Below, piece after piece: positions 1 to 8,714 of a DNA stretch of 64,000 nucleotides. The position numbers were made by a program, and so were the translations under genes. Below the pieces are notes generated by a model, which had not been told where the DNA came from, did not search any database, and saw only the letters and a list, made by a program, of their open reading frames with translations. Each line of letters starts with the position of its first letter. Positions within the stretch are counted from its first letter, which is position 1. The DNA is taken from positions 372,001 to 436,000 of the forward strand of contig NZ_LZSO01000012.1 of NCBI RefSeq assembly GCF_001665785.1. The letters are read 5' to 3'. The stretch comes from Mycolicibacterium peregrinum (GTDB lineage: Bacteria; Actinomycetota; Actinomycetes; Mycobacteriales; Mycobacteriaceae).

Positions 1-36
1 TATTCCGTCGGATCCAGGGAAGGGACGACCGCATGA
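1..36 (+). CDS. 3' end of an upstream gene (partial)
   Basis: An open frame enters from the left edge and stops with TGA at 34-36. That stop overlaps the ATG of the next gene in an ATGA junction, the same arrangement used by the following two genes, so this is probably the last 11 codons of an upstream operon member. Too little is present to identify it. In other bacteria DUF1116 proteins sit beside FdrA-type subunits, so that is the best guess. Confidence 0.5.
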   Translation, partial: YSVGSREGTTA

Positions 37-1301
37 GTCCAACCGCTCAACCGCCCGTGGCCATCACGGACGCGAACACCGCCGCGTTGGCGAACCTGTT
101 CAACGCCGAACCGCAGCTGACCAGGGTCCGCCCGGCGATCGAGGCGGTCGCCGGGATGCGCCGGGATCTCGTCCTCACCTCGGGGCCGTCCCTGCCGTTC
201 GCCGCCTACACCGGTGGCCAGCGCGACGGCCTGCTCGGGGCCGCGATCTACGAGGGTTTCGCCACCGACCGCGCCGGCGCCGAACGGGCCTTCGAGCGTG
301 GCGAGGTCACCGTCGCCGGCTGTCAGACCCTCGGTGTGGTCGGATCGCTGGCAGGGGTGACGACTGCGTCGATGCCTGTTCTCGTCGTCGAAGATGCGGG
401 CACCGGCAACCGGGGCTACTGCACGCTGTACGAGGGCGACACCGCCGACCGGCTCAACTACGGCACCTACAGCGACGCGACCCGCGTCAACCTGGACTTC
501 CTGCGTGACCACGTGGGGCCGGCGCTGGACCGGGCGGTGCGAGCGCACGGCGGCGTCCCGCTCAAGCCGATCATTCAGCGGGCGCTGACCATGGGCGACG
601 AACTGCACAGCCGCAACACCGCGGCGACGACACTGTTCACCCGCACGCTGCTGCCGGCGATCGCCGCGGCGAGCACCGAGGACGCTCGGGTGCTGGCCGA
701 GTACCTCTCCGGCGGCGACTACTTCTTCCTTCGCCTTGCGATGGCTGCGGCGAAGGTGGCCGCCGATGCCATGCGGGGCGTTGCGGACAGCAGCCTGGTC
801 ACGTCGATGGCGTTCTCCTGCAAGGAGTTCGGCATACAGGTGGCCGGTCTCGGGGACCGCTGGTTCTGCGGTCCGCTGCCCACCTTCGAGGCTGTGCGGC
901 TGTACCCGGGGTTCACCGAGGACGACATGGAGTTCATGGGTGGGGAGAGCGTCATCACCGAGGTCGTCGGCCTCGGGGGTGTCGCGCAGGCCGCCGCCCT
1001 TCCGCTCCAACGTTCCAGCGGAGGCAATGCCGCGACCATGATCGCGCGCACGGTCCAGATGTACGACATCTGTGCCGGTGAACATCCAGACCTGCGCATC
1101 CCGGCCCTGGACTACCGGGGCACCCCCGTCGGATTCGACGTGCGGCGCATCGCCGCGACCGGCATAACTCCCTACCTCGACATCGGTATCGCCGGTGCCG
1201 GCGGCGGGCAGATCGGCGGCGGCGTGGCACGAGCGCCACTGCAGCCCTTCCTTCGAGCCTACGAAGCACTCACCCCCATCACAAAGGAGAGAAACGCATG
1301 A
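33..1301 (+). CDS. DUF1116 family protein (AllG/YlbE-like)
   Basis: A 422-residue protein whose whole length resembles the DUF1116 family (E. coli YlbE/YahG type). Family knowledge: YlbE (AllG) works with FdrA (AllF) and YlbF (AllH) in oxamate transcarbamylation during allantoin breakdown. Visible family features are the glycine-rich GGESVITEVVGLGG stretch near residues 308-322 and the Gly-rich C-terminal IGIAGAGGGQIGGGVARAP run. It overlaps both its upstream and downstream neighbours by ATGA junctions, so it belongs to one transcript with the ligase, hydrolase and permease that follow. The family call is fairly secure. The substrate here is unknown, because no carbamate kinase or FdrA is visible inside the window. 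Confidence 0.75.
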   Translation: MSPTAQPPVAITDANTAALANLFNAEPQLTRVRPAIEAVAGMRRDLVLTSGPSLPFAAYTGGQRDGLLGAAIYEGFATDRAGAERAFERGEVTVAGCQTLGVVGSLAGVTTASMPVLVVEDAGTGNRGYCTLYEGDTADRLNYGTYSDATRVNLDFLRDHVGPALDRAVRAHGGVPLKPIIQRALTMGDELHSRNTAATTLFTRTLLPAIAAASTEDARVLAEYLSGGDYFFLRLAMAAAKVAADAMRGVADSSLVTSMAFSCKEFGIQVAGLGDRWFCGPLPTFEAVRLYPGFTEDDMEFMGGESVITEVVGLGGVAQAAALPLQRSSGGNAATMIARTVQMYDICAGEHPDLRIPALDYRGTPVGFDVRRIAATGITPYLDIGIAGAGGGQIGGGVARAPLQPFLRAYEALTPITKERNA

Positions 1302-2680
1302 CCGACACCATCTTCGAGCGCAACGACACGTTGTACGGCCTCGATCCCGAACACACGCGTGTTGCGAAAGAGCTGGGCGCCCAAGGCGTCAAGTACGCCA
1401 TGGCGAACTGGATCGACGTCCTCGGCAGGCCGAAGTCGAAGGTCGTGCCGATGACACACTTCGCCGACCTGGTAGCCGGCGCCGAGCGGTACACACCCCG
1501 CGGGTTCGGCGGCATCGGCAACATGAACCCGACCGAGGACGAGGTGGTCGGGGTGCCGGACCTGAGCACTCTGAAGATCCTGCCCTGGGATCGCCGGTAT
1601 GCATGGATGATCGCCGACATGAGTTTCGGGGGCCGCGAACCCTTCGCGCTGTGTCCGCGCAACGCGCTGCGCACGCAGGTCGAGGCGGCGGCCGCGCAGG
1701 GCTACTCGGTGCATCTCGGCGTCGAGCCCGAGTTCTACGTGTTCCGGCCCGAATCCCTCGAGGGGGAGCGTGATCGCCTGGTTCCGATCGCGCGCAGTGG
1801 ATCGCTGCGGCCGTCGCCGGCCTACGACGTCGAGGCCACCCTGGACGCCTCGGAGTTTCTCGACAAACTCGTCGGTTACCTCAGCGAGCTCGATTTCGGC
1901 GTCTACGCATTCGGACACGAGGGCGGCGACGGTCAGTACGAGCTCAGCATCGGCCACGCCCCGGTGCTGGAGATGGCAGACCGGATGACGCTGTTCCGCT
2001 TCGCGGTCAAGCAGATCGCCAAGGAATGCGGCCTGCTCGCGTCCTTCATGCCCAAGCCGTACGCGAGCATGTGGGGTTCGGGTGCGCACCTGAACATGAG
2101 CCTGGTGAACCTCGAGACCGGCCGCAATGCGTTCCGGCTCGGGGACACCGCGGGGGAGTGGACCCAGACCACCTATCAGTTCATCGCAGGTGTCCTCAAG
2201 CACGCGCCCGCGTTCACCGCGCTGGGCAACCCCACCACCAACTCCTACCGCAGGTTGACCCCTCGGCTCGCCGACGGTCAGATCTCCTGGGCCCCAACCC
2301 GTGTCAGCTACGGCTCGAACAACCGATCGTGCACTGTCCGGCTGCCGCAGAACCGGGCCTGCATCGAGTACCGGGCCGCGGACAGCGCCGCGAACTACTA
2401 CTTCGCATCGGCGCTGATGATCGCCGCCGGCCTGGAAGGTATCCGGGAGGGTCTGGATCCCGGGCAGCCGCTTGAGCAGGCTTCGCACAACTCCGACGCG
2501 CCGGTGCTGCCCCGGACGCTGCTGGAGGCGATCGAGGCCTTTCAGGCAGATCCCCTGGTGCATAAGACATTCTCGCCGGCATTCGTCAGCGAGTACACGG
2601 AGATGAAACTCAAGGAGTGGGAGTCCGACCACCTGTTGGTCTCCGACGCCGAACGCAGAAGGTACCTGCTGGAACTATGA
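1298..2680 (+). CDS. Glutamine-synthetase-type ligase (GlnT/type III-like)
   Basis: A 460-residue protein of the glutamine synthetase fold. Probable metal-binding GVEPEF carries Glu143 and Glu145. The catalytic-core GSGAHLNMS has His264, and the phosphate/glutamate-binding arginines lie in NRSCTVRLP (Arg343, Arg348) and ACIEYR (Glu357, Arg359). It lacks the adenylylation loop of housekeeping GlnA and resembles the GlnT/gamma-glutamylamide synthetase branch, which joins glutamate to an amine. The start follows AAAGGAG and overlaps the DUF1116 stop (ATGA). The next gene encodes a gamma-glutamyl hydrolase-like enzyme, so a cycle in which a substrate is gamma-glutamylated and later released is a reasonable inference. 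The true amine is not known. Confidence 0.8.
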   Translation: MTDTIFERNDTLYGLDPEHTRVAKELGAQGVKYAMANWIDVLGRPKSKVVPMTHFADLVAGAERYTPRGFGGIGNMNPTEDEVVGVPDLSTLKILPWDRRYAWMIADMSFGGREPFALCPRNALRTQVEAAAAQGYSVHLGVEPEFYVFRPESLEGERDRLVPIARSGSLRPSPAYDVEATLDASEFLDKLVGYLSELDFGVYAFGHEGGDGQYELSIGHAPVLEMADRMTLFRFAVKQIAKECGLLASFMPKPYASMWGSGAHLNMSLVNLETGRNAFRLGDTAGEWTQTTYQFIAGVLKHAPAFTALGNPTTNSYRRLTPRLADGQISWAPTRVSYGSNNRSCTVRLPQNRACIEYRAADSAANYYFASALMIAAGLEGIREGLDPGQPLEQASHNSDAPVLPRTLLEAIEAFQADPLVHKTFSPAFVSEYTEMKLKEWESDHLLVSDAERRRYLLEL

Positions 2681-3354
2681 CAGTCGTCGGCGTTGTCTGT
2701 GGCCTCGGTGCCGATGGCTTCCTGGCGAGCCACCGGAACCACATCGACGCGGTCGTTCGGGCCGAAGGTGTACCGGTACTGATCCCCGCGACGCTCGACC
2801 CCGCACGGGCCCTGCGTCTGGCCGATCGGATCGACGCGCTGTTGCTGCTGAGCGGCGGGGACATCCATCCCCGCCGCTACGGCGAAACCACCCGAGCGAC
2901 GCTCATGGGTGTTGACGCACAGCGCGACCAGGTTGAACTCGCGATCCTCGAACGGGCGATCCGGCGTGGCATCAAGACGTTCGGGATCTGCCGTGGGGCA
3001 CAGATGCTCGCGGTGGCCCACGGCGGGCGGTTGCACCAGGATCTGCCGGCCTACGGCGTGCGCAAGCACATGGCCGACACCGTCGACGGCGGCTACGCCT
3101 CGATCCGGCACGGCGTCGAGATCAAGCCGGGATCACTGGCGGGAGAGTTGTTCCCGAACCTGACCGAAGTGAATTCCCAACACCACCAGGCTGTTTCCGA
3201 CACGGGATCGCTCACGGCGACCGCGTGGAGCCCCGACGGGGTCGTCGAGGCAATCGAAGGTGAGAACTGCTTCGGGGTGCAATGGCATCCCGAGCTCATC
3301 TACACCGAAAACCCAGCACATCTCAAGCCATTCGAATGGCTCGTTCGAAAGTGA
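2677..3354 (+). CDS. Class I amidotransferase-type gamma-glutamyl hydrolase (PuuD-like)
   Basis: A 225-residue peptidase C26/PuuD-like protein. The nucleophile elbow is GICRG with Cys105, and the catalytic His204 and Glu206 lie in QWHPE. The oxyanion-type LSGGDIHP segment sits near residue 59. I chose the ATG at 2677 because it overlaps the ligase stop (ATGA) and matches the family's N-terminus. An open frame extends further upstream but only inside the ligase gene. PuuD-family enzymes cleave gamma-glutamyl amides such as gamma-glutamyl-GABA. Here it probably removes glutamate from the product of the upstream ligase. Confidence 0.8.
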   Translation: MTVVGVVCGLGADGFLASHRNHIDAVVRAEGVPVLIPATLDPARALRLADRIDALLLLSGGDIHPRRYGETTRATLMGVDAQRDQVELAILERAIRRGIKTFGICRGAQMLAVAHGGRLHQDLPAYGVRKHMADTVDGGYASIRHGVEIKPGSLAGELFPNLTEVNSQHHQAVSDTGSLTATAWSPDGVVEAIEGENCFGVQWHPELIYTENPAHLKPFEWLVRK

Positions 3355-3361
3355 CAACCGC

Positions 3362-4894
3362 ATGGTAGACAAGGACTTCGACAAGGACCTGACCACTGCG
3401 TCCCGACTTTCGCTCCCGCGTGTGGAGCAACACGGCATTGATTACATCCCCGAGGACGAACGACGCTCGCGGCCGAGCAATCTGTACATCCTGTTGCTCG
3501 GCGGCAGCATGACGTTCGGGTTGTTCATCATCGGCTGGTACCCGATCGCGTTCGGTCTGGGGTGGTGGCCGGCGGCGACCTCCATCATGGCCGGATCGGC
3601 AGTCGGTGCGGTGTTCCTGGGCTTGTCCGGTCTGATGGGTCCGCATTCGGGCACCAACAATCCGGTGTCCAGTGGCGCCTACTTCGGAGTGGCCGGCCGA
3701 TTGATCGGATCGATTCTCGAGGGCACGGCCAGCCTGGCCTTCGCGGCAATCTCGATCTGGACCGGAGGCGATGCACTCGCGTCGGCGCTGATCCGCTTCT
3801 TCAACATGCCGGACAACGAGATCGTGCGGCTGATCGCCTACGCCGTGCTGAGCATCATCGTCACCGTCATCTCCGTCTACGGACACCACAGCATGATGGC
3901 CGCGCTGAAGTTCATCCTGCCGACTGCCGGGCTGTGCATGATCGTCGGATTATTCGTCTACAGCGGTGATTTCAGTGCGTCCTACGCCGGTACCGGGCAC
4001 TACGCGTTCGGTTCCGAGCTGAGCACCTGGCTCGTGTCGGCGCTGCTGTGCGCGGCAACGGTGTCGTCGTATGCCGCCTATTCCGGCGACTGGACCCGGC
4101 ATATCTCCCCGCAGAAATACTCCGACCGTCGCATTGTGCTCACTCTGATACTCGGTGGCATCTTCGGAATGGGCGTGTGCTTCCTCTGGGGTGCGTTCAC
4201 CTCGGCGGCAGCCTTCAACGCCGGAGTGGCCGACTCGGATACCCCGTTTGTGTTCGGCATCGTCGACGTGGTGCCGCTGTGGTACATCCCCGCGCTGCTC
4301 TACCTCGGTCTGGCCTCGGGTACGACGCAGGCCGTCATCAACACCTACGGCACCGGGCTGGACACCAGCGCCATCATCCCGCGGTTCAACCGGGTTCAGG
4401 CCACCTTGCTGGCCTGCGGGCTCGCAACCGTTCTGGTGTACGTCGGGCACTTCTACGACAAGATCGAAAGCGGGATGTCGGTCTACCTGCAGCTGCTGGT
4501 CTGCTTCTCCATCCCGTGGGTCGTGATCGTGGTCTATGGCCACGTCAAGCGGCGCGGCTACTATGACGTCGATGACCTGCAGGTGTTCAATCGTCGGCTG
4601 CGCGGTGGAATCTACTGGTACAAAGGCGGATTGAATCCGAGTGCGCTGACTCTGTGGTGCGTTGCGGCGTCGGCCGGAATGCTGTTCTCGGTCAATGACG
4701 CCTACACCGGGCTGCTGGCGCCGATGATCGGCGGTATCGACGGTGGCCTGATCGCCTCAGGTCTCGTCGCACTGATCGGCTGCCCGATCATCCATCAGCT
4801 CTGGCCGGACGGCCCGGAAGTCCATGCGCCTGAACCCCTCCATGCGCAGACTCCGGCCGAGGCCGCCCCCGCCGCAGCGCTCGAACACAGCTGA
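3362..4894 (+). CDS. NCS1-family permease (cytosine/purine/ureide type)
   Basis: A 510-residue integral membrane protein with about twelve hydrophobic segments. Near the N-terminus it has the NCS1 signature of an EQHGIDYIPEDER stretch followed by PSNLYILLLGG, and it has a SGDWTRHI segment in the middle loop. NCS1 carriers are sodium or proton symporters for cytosine, allantoin, hydantoins, uracil or purines. The ATG at 3362 is seven bases after the preceding stop and gives a normal length; upstream frame lies inside the hydrolase gene. It presumably imports the nitrogen compound processed by the three enzymes before it. The tail is Ala/Pro rich. Confidence 0.82.
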   Translation: MVDKDFDKDLTTASRLSLPRVEQHGIDYIPEDERRSRPSNLYILLLGGSMTFGLFIIGWYPIAFGLGWWPAATSIMAGSAVGAVFLGLSGLMGPHSGTNNPVSSGAYFGVAGRLIGSILEGTASLAFAAISIWTGGDALASALIRFFNMPDNEIVRLIAYAVLSIIVTVISVYGHHSMMAALKFILPTAGLCMIVGLFVYSGDFSASYAGTGHYAFGSELSTWLVSALLCAATVSSYAAYSGDWTRHISPQKYSDRRIVLTLILGGIFGMGVCFLWGAFTSAAAFNAGVADSDTPFVFGIVDVVPLWYIPALLYLGLASGTTQAVINTYGTGLDTSAIIPRFNRVQATLLACGLATVLVYVGHFYDKIESGMSVYLQLLVCFSIPWVVIVVYGHVKRRGYYDVDDLQVFNRRLRGGIYWYKGGLNPSALTLWCVAASAGMLFSVNDAYTGLLAPMIGGIDGGLIASGLVALIGCPIIHQLWPDGPEVHAPEPLHAQTPAEAAPAAALEHS

Positions 4895-4906
4895 GTGCTG
4901 CGGACC

Positions 4907-4939
4907 CGGTCGGGGCGGCTAGCGCGGTCGCCCCGACCG
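4907..4939. terminator. GC-rich hairpin between convergent genes
   Basis: A perfect 11-bp stem (CGGTCGGGGCG with its complement) and an 11-base loop begin 13 bases after the permease stop. The hairpin overlaps the 3' end of the convergent DUF1918 gene. There is no T-run, as is common for mycobacterial terminators. Its position suits a bidirectional terminator. Confidence 0.5.
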
Positions 4940-5158
4940 CTCGGCGGCGCGCTCGGCCGCGCGGGCGTGATCGGCAGCCGAGACGATCACCGCGTCGGGG
5001 CCGGGATACACCATCGCCTCGTGTCCGGTGACCAGCCACCGGACCACGTACGGCGGCGCTCCGTCCTCGGTACGCACTTCGAGGATCTCCGCGTGCTGTT
5101 CATGTTGATCGGTCGTGGTGCCCTTGATAACGAGAAAATCGCCGACGTGGGCCTTCAT
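4919..5158 (-). CDS. DUF1918 domain protein
   Basis: A 79-residue protein that starts MKAHVGDFLVIKGTT and contains the SH3-like WLVTGHEAMVYPGPDA core of DUF1918, a family of small actinobacterial proteins of unknown function. The frame stays open upstream, but the homologous region starts at the ATG at 5158, so the extension is rejected. It is convergent with the permease and shares a terminator hairpin with it. The C-terminus is rich in Ala and Arg. Confidence 0.8.
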   Translation of the reverse strand: MKAHVGDFLVIKGTTTDQHEQHAEILEVRTEDGAPPYVVRWLVTGHEAMVYPGPDAVIVSAADHARAAERAAERSGRPR

Positions 5159-5240
5159 CGTCCGCTCCCTTCGCCGTACCCGGCGGACACTCCTATCGTG
5201 CCCGCGCGGCGGCCTCGTGGGAACCGTCCGAGCAGAAGAT

Positions 5241-5432
5241 TCACATATGCACGTTGCGCAGACCGCGTGCGTTCCGCAGCCCCGAGCAGTTGTAGCAACC
5301 CACGCACCCGACGCAGTCGCGGCAGCGGGCACACCCGAGGCAGCCCACACACCGCAGACAGGCGAAGCAGCCGATACAGGCCAGGCAGCCCAGCATCGCG
5401 AAAGACAGCACGGTGAGCGCACTTCCGACCAC
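5241..5432 (-). CDS. Small Cys-x-x repeat protein
   Basis: A small protein, 63 residues if it begins at the GTG at 5432. It has a short hydrophobic N-terminus (about residues 1-14), then twelve cysteines at exactly every third residue (Cys16 to Cys49), then a Gly/Arg/Asn tail. A start at an internal ATG (5396, MLGC) would remove the hydrophobic segment. No good ribosome site is visible, so the start is uncertain. The strict three-residue period over 12 units would be unlikely by chance and argues for a real protein. Metal binding, lipidation or a disulfide-rich surface are possible. I do not recognise a named family. It lies between the SDR and DUF1918 genes on the same strand. Confidence 0.5.
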   Translation of the reverse strand: MVGSALTVLSFAMLGCLACIGCFACLRCVGCLGCARCRDCVGCVGCYNCSGLRNARGLRNVHM

Positions 5433-5517
5433 GGCGACGCTGCTGGCCGTGGCGGCGGACCCGCCGACCCGGCAACGGCCACACTGCGATGCGTCGCGCG
5501 GGACAGAACGGCGGTGT

Positions 5518-6258
5518 TCATCCCGCGGTCTTGCCCGCGTCGACGATGTAGACCGCACCGTGCACGGCGGCCGCGTCGTCACTGGCCAGGAACGCGATGG
5601 TCTTGGCGACGTCAGCCACGTCCATCATTCCGCGGGGCGCAGCGATCCTCATGATCAGATTCCAGTCGGCATTCTCGGGGGCGGCGAACTCAGTGGTCTG
5701 AGGCGTGAGCATGCCGCCCGGGCACACCGCGTTGACGCGGAGGCGCTCCGAGGTGAACTCGATGGCCAAGGCACGGGTGAGGCCGACGAGGCCATGCTTG
5801 GCGGCGCAGTACCCCGCCGAGTAGACCTCGCCCTCGATGCCCGCGATCGACGCGACGTTGACGATGTTGCCGCCGGCCTCCAGCAGATGTGGCAGCGCCG
5901 CTCGGCACAGGAAGAACGGGCCGTTCAGGTTCACCGCGAGATCTTTGTCCCAGTCCTCGTCGGTCACCGACACCGTGTGGCGCATCTGGTGAAAGCCCGC
6001 GACGTTGATCAGGGCGTCGAGACGGCCGAACTTCTCGACGCACTGCGCCACCGCGTCTCGGCAGGCCTCCGACGAGGAGATGTCCACCGAGGCGTACGCC
6101 CCTCCGGGCACATCCTCGAACACCGTCGCCATCCGTTCGGCGTCGCGGGCCACCCCGAACACCTTCGCGCCACGTGCGGCGAACAATTGGGCCACTGCCG
6201 CGCCGAGTCCCGATGAGGCACCGGTGACGAGCGCGACTTTTCCATCCAGAGCAGTCAT
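5518..6258 (-). CDS. Short-chain dehydrogenase/reductase
   Basis: A 246-residue classical SDR. The dinucleotide-binding TGASSGLG is at residues 12-19, a variant NVAG at 85-88, and the catalytic Ser137, Tyr150 and Lys154 (YCAAK) are present. The C-terminal half carries the usual VNAVCPGG substrate-loop start. It starts four bases beyond the stop-side end of nothing conserved on its left and three bases after the ABC ATPase stop (6262), so it is probably the last gene of the importer operon. The substrate is unknown. Confidence 0.85.
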   Translation of the reverse strand: MTALDGKVALVTGASSGLGAAVAQLFAARGAKVFGVARDAERMATVFEDVPGGAYASVDISSSEACRDAVAQCVEKFGRLDALINVAGFHQMRHTVSVTDEDWDKDLAVNLNGPFFLCRAALPHLLEAGGNIVNVASIAGIEGEVYSAGYCAAKHGLVGLTRALAIEFTSERLRVNAVCPGGMLTPQTTEFAAPENADWNLIMRIAAPRGMMDVADVAKTIAFLASDDAAAVHGAVYIVDAGKTAG

Positions 6259-6261
6259 GGC

Positions 6262-7836
6262 TCACACCTTCTCACGCGGCCTGGCCGGCGGAACCGCGGC
6301 CAGCAGGGTCCGGGTGTAGGAGTGCTGTGGTGCCCTGAACAACTCGGCGGCCGGGCTGTACTCGACCACCTCGCCGGCCCGCATCACGAGCACGTCGTGG
6401 CACATCCGGTGCACCACCGCCAGGTCGTGCGCGATGAACAGATAGGTCAGACCCAACTCACGCTGCAGTTCGGACAGCAGGTCGAGTACCCGTGACTGCA
6501 CCGACACATCCAGCGAGGCGGTGGACTCGTCGAGGATGAGCACCTCGGGCTCGGTTGCCAGTGCGCGGGCGATGCTCACCCGCTGGCGCTGCCCACCGGA
6601 CAGCTCATGCGGATATCTGGATGCGAAATCGTTTGGTAGTCCGACGAGTTCGAGCAGTTCTGCCACCCGCGCGGTGCGGGCCCGTCGCCCTGCCGCCAAC
6701 CGGTGCACTCGCAGCGGCTCACCGATCGCCGAGCTCACCCGGGCCCGTGGATCGAGTGAGGCGAACGGGTCCTGGAAGACCAGGCTGATCCGTCGGCGCA
6801 ACCCGCGCCCGCCGGCCAGAACGTCGTCGCCGTCCAGCGTCGCTGTGCCTGCCGACGGTGCGGCCAGCCCGGTCAGTGCGGCGGCAACCGTCGACTTGCC
6901 CGACCCCGATTCGCCCACGATCCCCAGCGTCGTCGCCCGGCGGATCTCGAACGACACGTCCTTGACGGCCTGCACCGCGCCGTAGCGCACCTCAAGCCCC
7001 TTGGCCTGTAACAGAACCGGTGTGTCGTCGGCGGCCGGTTCGGGTCCAGGGCCGTCCACCAGGGGGCGGGCGACCAACAACTCGCGGGTGTACGCGTGCT
7101 GTGGATGATCGAATACATCAAGGATCGACGCTTGCTCGACAGCTTCGCCGTTACGCAGCACCGTCACCTCATCGGCCACCTGACCAATCACTCCGAGATC
7201 GTGGCTAATCCACACCACCGCGGTGCCGAAATCCCGCTGCAGATCCGCCACCAGTTCGATGATCTGGGCCTGGGTGGTCACATCGAGGGCGGTCGTGGGT
7301 TCGTCAGCGATGAGCAGTTCCGGATCGCACGCCAGGGCGATTGCGATCATCACCCGCTGACGTTGCCCGCCGGACAGTTGGTGCGGGTAGGCATCGAGCC
7401 GGTCCTGGGGGAGTCCGACGGCATCGAGCAGCTCGCCGGCGCGGGAACGGGATTGACGGCGGGTCATCCTGCGATGTGTCTCAAGGGTTTCGGTGATCTG
7501 ACGTTCCAGAGTCAGTAGGGGATTCAGCGACGTTCCGGGATCCTGGAAGACGAATCCGATCCGACTTCCGTGGACGGCCCGCAGGGCCCGGGCCGACGCC
7601 CCGACCAATTGTGTGCCACCGGCCAGCGTGCTGCTCCCGGCGACGACTGCCCCAGGTGCGTCCAACAGACCCGTGGCGGCCAGCACCGTCATCGACTTGC
7701 CGGACCCGGATTCGCCGACGATGCCGATGGTCTGCTCACGGTGGACATCGAACGACACACCCCGCACGATCTCGCGGCGGCCGATCCCAACCCGGAGGCC
7801 GCTGACTTCCAGCACTGGTGAGGTCGGTGAAGTCAC
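6262..7836 (-). CDS. Fused dual ATPase of a peptide-type ABC importer
   Basis: A 524-residue protein that joins two ABC ATPase domains, equivalent to DppD and DppF in one chain. The first has Walker A GESGSGKS at 41-48, signature LSGGQRQRV near 154-162 and Walker B LLIADEP near 174-180. The second has Walker A at about 308-315 and LSGGQRQRVS near 420. Its start overlaps the DppC-like permease stop (ATGA). It powers the transporter encoded by the three genes upstream. Fused ATPases of this kind are common in actinobacteria. Confidence 0.9.
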   Translation of the reverse strand: MTSPTSPVLEVSGLRVGIGRREIVRGVSFDVHREQTIGIVGESGSGKSMTVLAATGLLDAPGAVVAGSSTLAGGTQLVGASARALRAVHGSRIGFVFQDPGTSLNPLLTLERQITETLETHRRMTRRQSRSRAGELLDAVGLPQDRLDAYPHQLSGGQRQRVMIAIALACDPELLIADEPTTALDVTTQAQIIELVADLQRDFGTAVVWISHDLGVIGQVADEVTVLRNGEAVEQASILDVFDHPQHAYTRELLVARPLVDGPGPEPAADDTPVLLQAKGLEVRYGAVQAVKDVSFEIRRATTLGIVGESGSGKSTVAAALTGLAAPSAGTATLDGDDVLAGGRGLRRRISLVFQDPFASLDPRARVSSAIGEPLRVHRLAAGRRARTARVAELLELVGLPNDFASRYPHELSGGQRQRVSIARALATEPEVLILDESTASLDVSVQSRVLDLLSELQRELGLTYLFIAHDLAVVHRMCHDVLVMRAGEVVEYSPAAELFRAPQHSYTRTLLAAVPPARPREKV

Positions 7837-8714
7837 TGTCGCCCCGCCCTTCTCGCCTCGATGGACGTTCGCTGCTTGGGGTCGAGGACATCTCGCAGAC
7901 CGTCACCGAACAGGTTGAACGCCAACACCATCACGAAGATCGCCGCGCCCGGGAACACTGCCATCCACCAGGCCAGGGTGACGAATCCCTGGGCGTCGAA
8001 GATCATCCGGCCCAGCGACGGCTGCGGTGGCTGGATACCCAATCCCAGGAACGACAGCGCAGCCTCCGCCAGGATCGCGAACGCCAGGGACAGCGAGAGC
8101 TGAACGATCAATGGCCCGGCGATATTCGGCAGGATGTGCCGAACCAGAATGTAGCCGTCTCCGGTACCCATACTCCGCGACACCGCGACGAACGGTTCCA
8201 CCCGGACGCCCAGCGCCGATGCCCGGGCCACGCGGGCGAAGATCGGAATGTAGACGATCCCGATGGCCAGCATGGTGGTAGTGATGCCGGGGCCGAGAAC
8301 CGCCACGATCGCCAGGGCGAGCAGCAACACCGGAAACGCGAACATCACATCGACGACGCGCATGACCACGGTGTCGATCCAGCCTCCGCGGTAACCGGCG
8401 AGGACGCCGATCAGCACGCCGATCACCGCGGCCAGCGTCACCGAGACCACTGCGACCCGGAGGGACGCCGCGATCGCGACCAGTACCCGCGAGAAGACGT
8501 CGCGGCCGAGCTCATCGGTGCCGAACCAGTGTGCGGTGCCGGGGCCCTGCAGCGCGCTGGGCACGTCGATGTCGTTGATCCCGTACGGCGCGATCCAGGA
8601 GGCGGCGACGGCGACGATCAGCACGGCGAGCAGTACCGCGGCGCTGATCGCCGTCACCGGGTTGGAGAGCAACAGTCGCCACGATGCGACGCGGGAATCC
8701 TGAGTTTCGGTCAT
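7833..8714 (-). CDS. Peptide-type ABC transporter permease (DppC-like)
   Basis: A 293-residue permease that begins MTETQDSRVASW. It has an N-terminal membrane segment, the conserved HWFGTDELGRDVFSRV stretch of DppC/OppC proteins near residue 65, and a C-terminal BPD_transp_1 domain with the EAALSFLGLG motif that contacts the ATPase. The ATG at 8714 overlaps the DppB stop (ATGA), which decides the start against a longer open frame. Confidence 0.9.
   Translation of the reverse strand: MTETQDSRVASWRLLLSNPVTAISAAVLLAVLIVAVAASWIAPYGINDIDVPSALQGPGTAHWFGTDELGRDVFSRVLVAIAASLRVAVVSVTLAAVIGVLIGVLAGYRGGWIDTVVMRVVDVMFAFPVLLLALAIVAVLGPGITTTMLAIGIVYIPIFARVARASALGVRVEPFVAVSRSMGTGDGYILVRHILPNIAGPLIVQLSLSLAFAILAEAALSFLGLGIQPPQPSLGRMIFDAQGFVTLAWWMAVFPGAAIFVMVLAFNLFGDGLRDVLDPKQRTSIEARRAGRQ

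Noticed and set aside
1259..2632. A 457-codon minus-strand open frame opposite the ligase gene
   Set aside because: It covers the conserved ligase exactly and has no sensible protein features.
5241..5432. Cys-x-x segment as a chance effect of GC-rich triplets
   Set aside because: Cysteine is rare in such DNA and twelve exact three-residue steps are too regular, so I kept it as a low-confidence gene.
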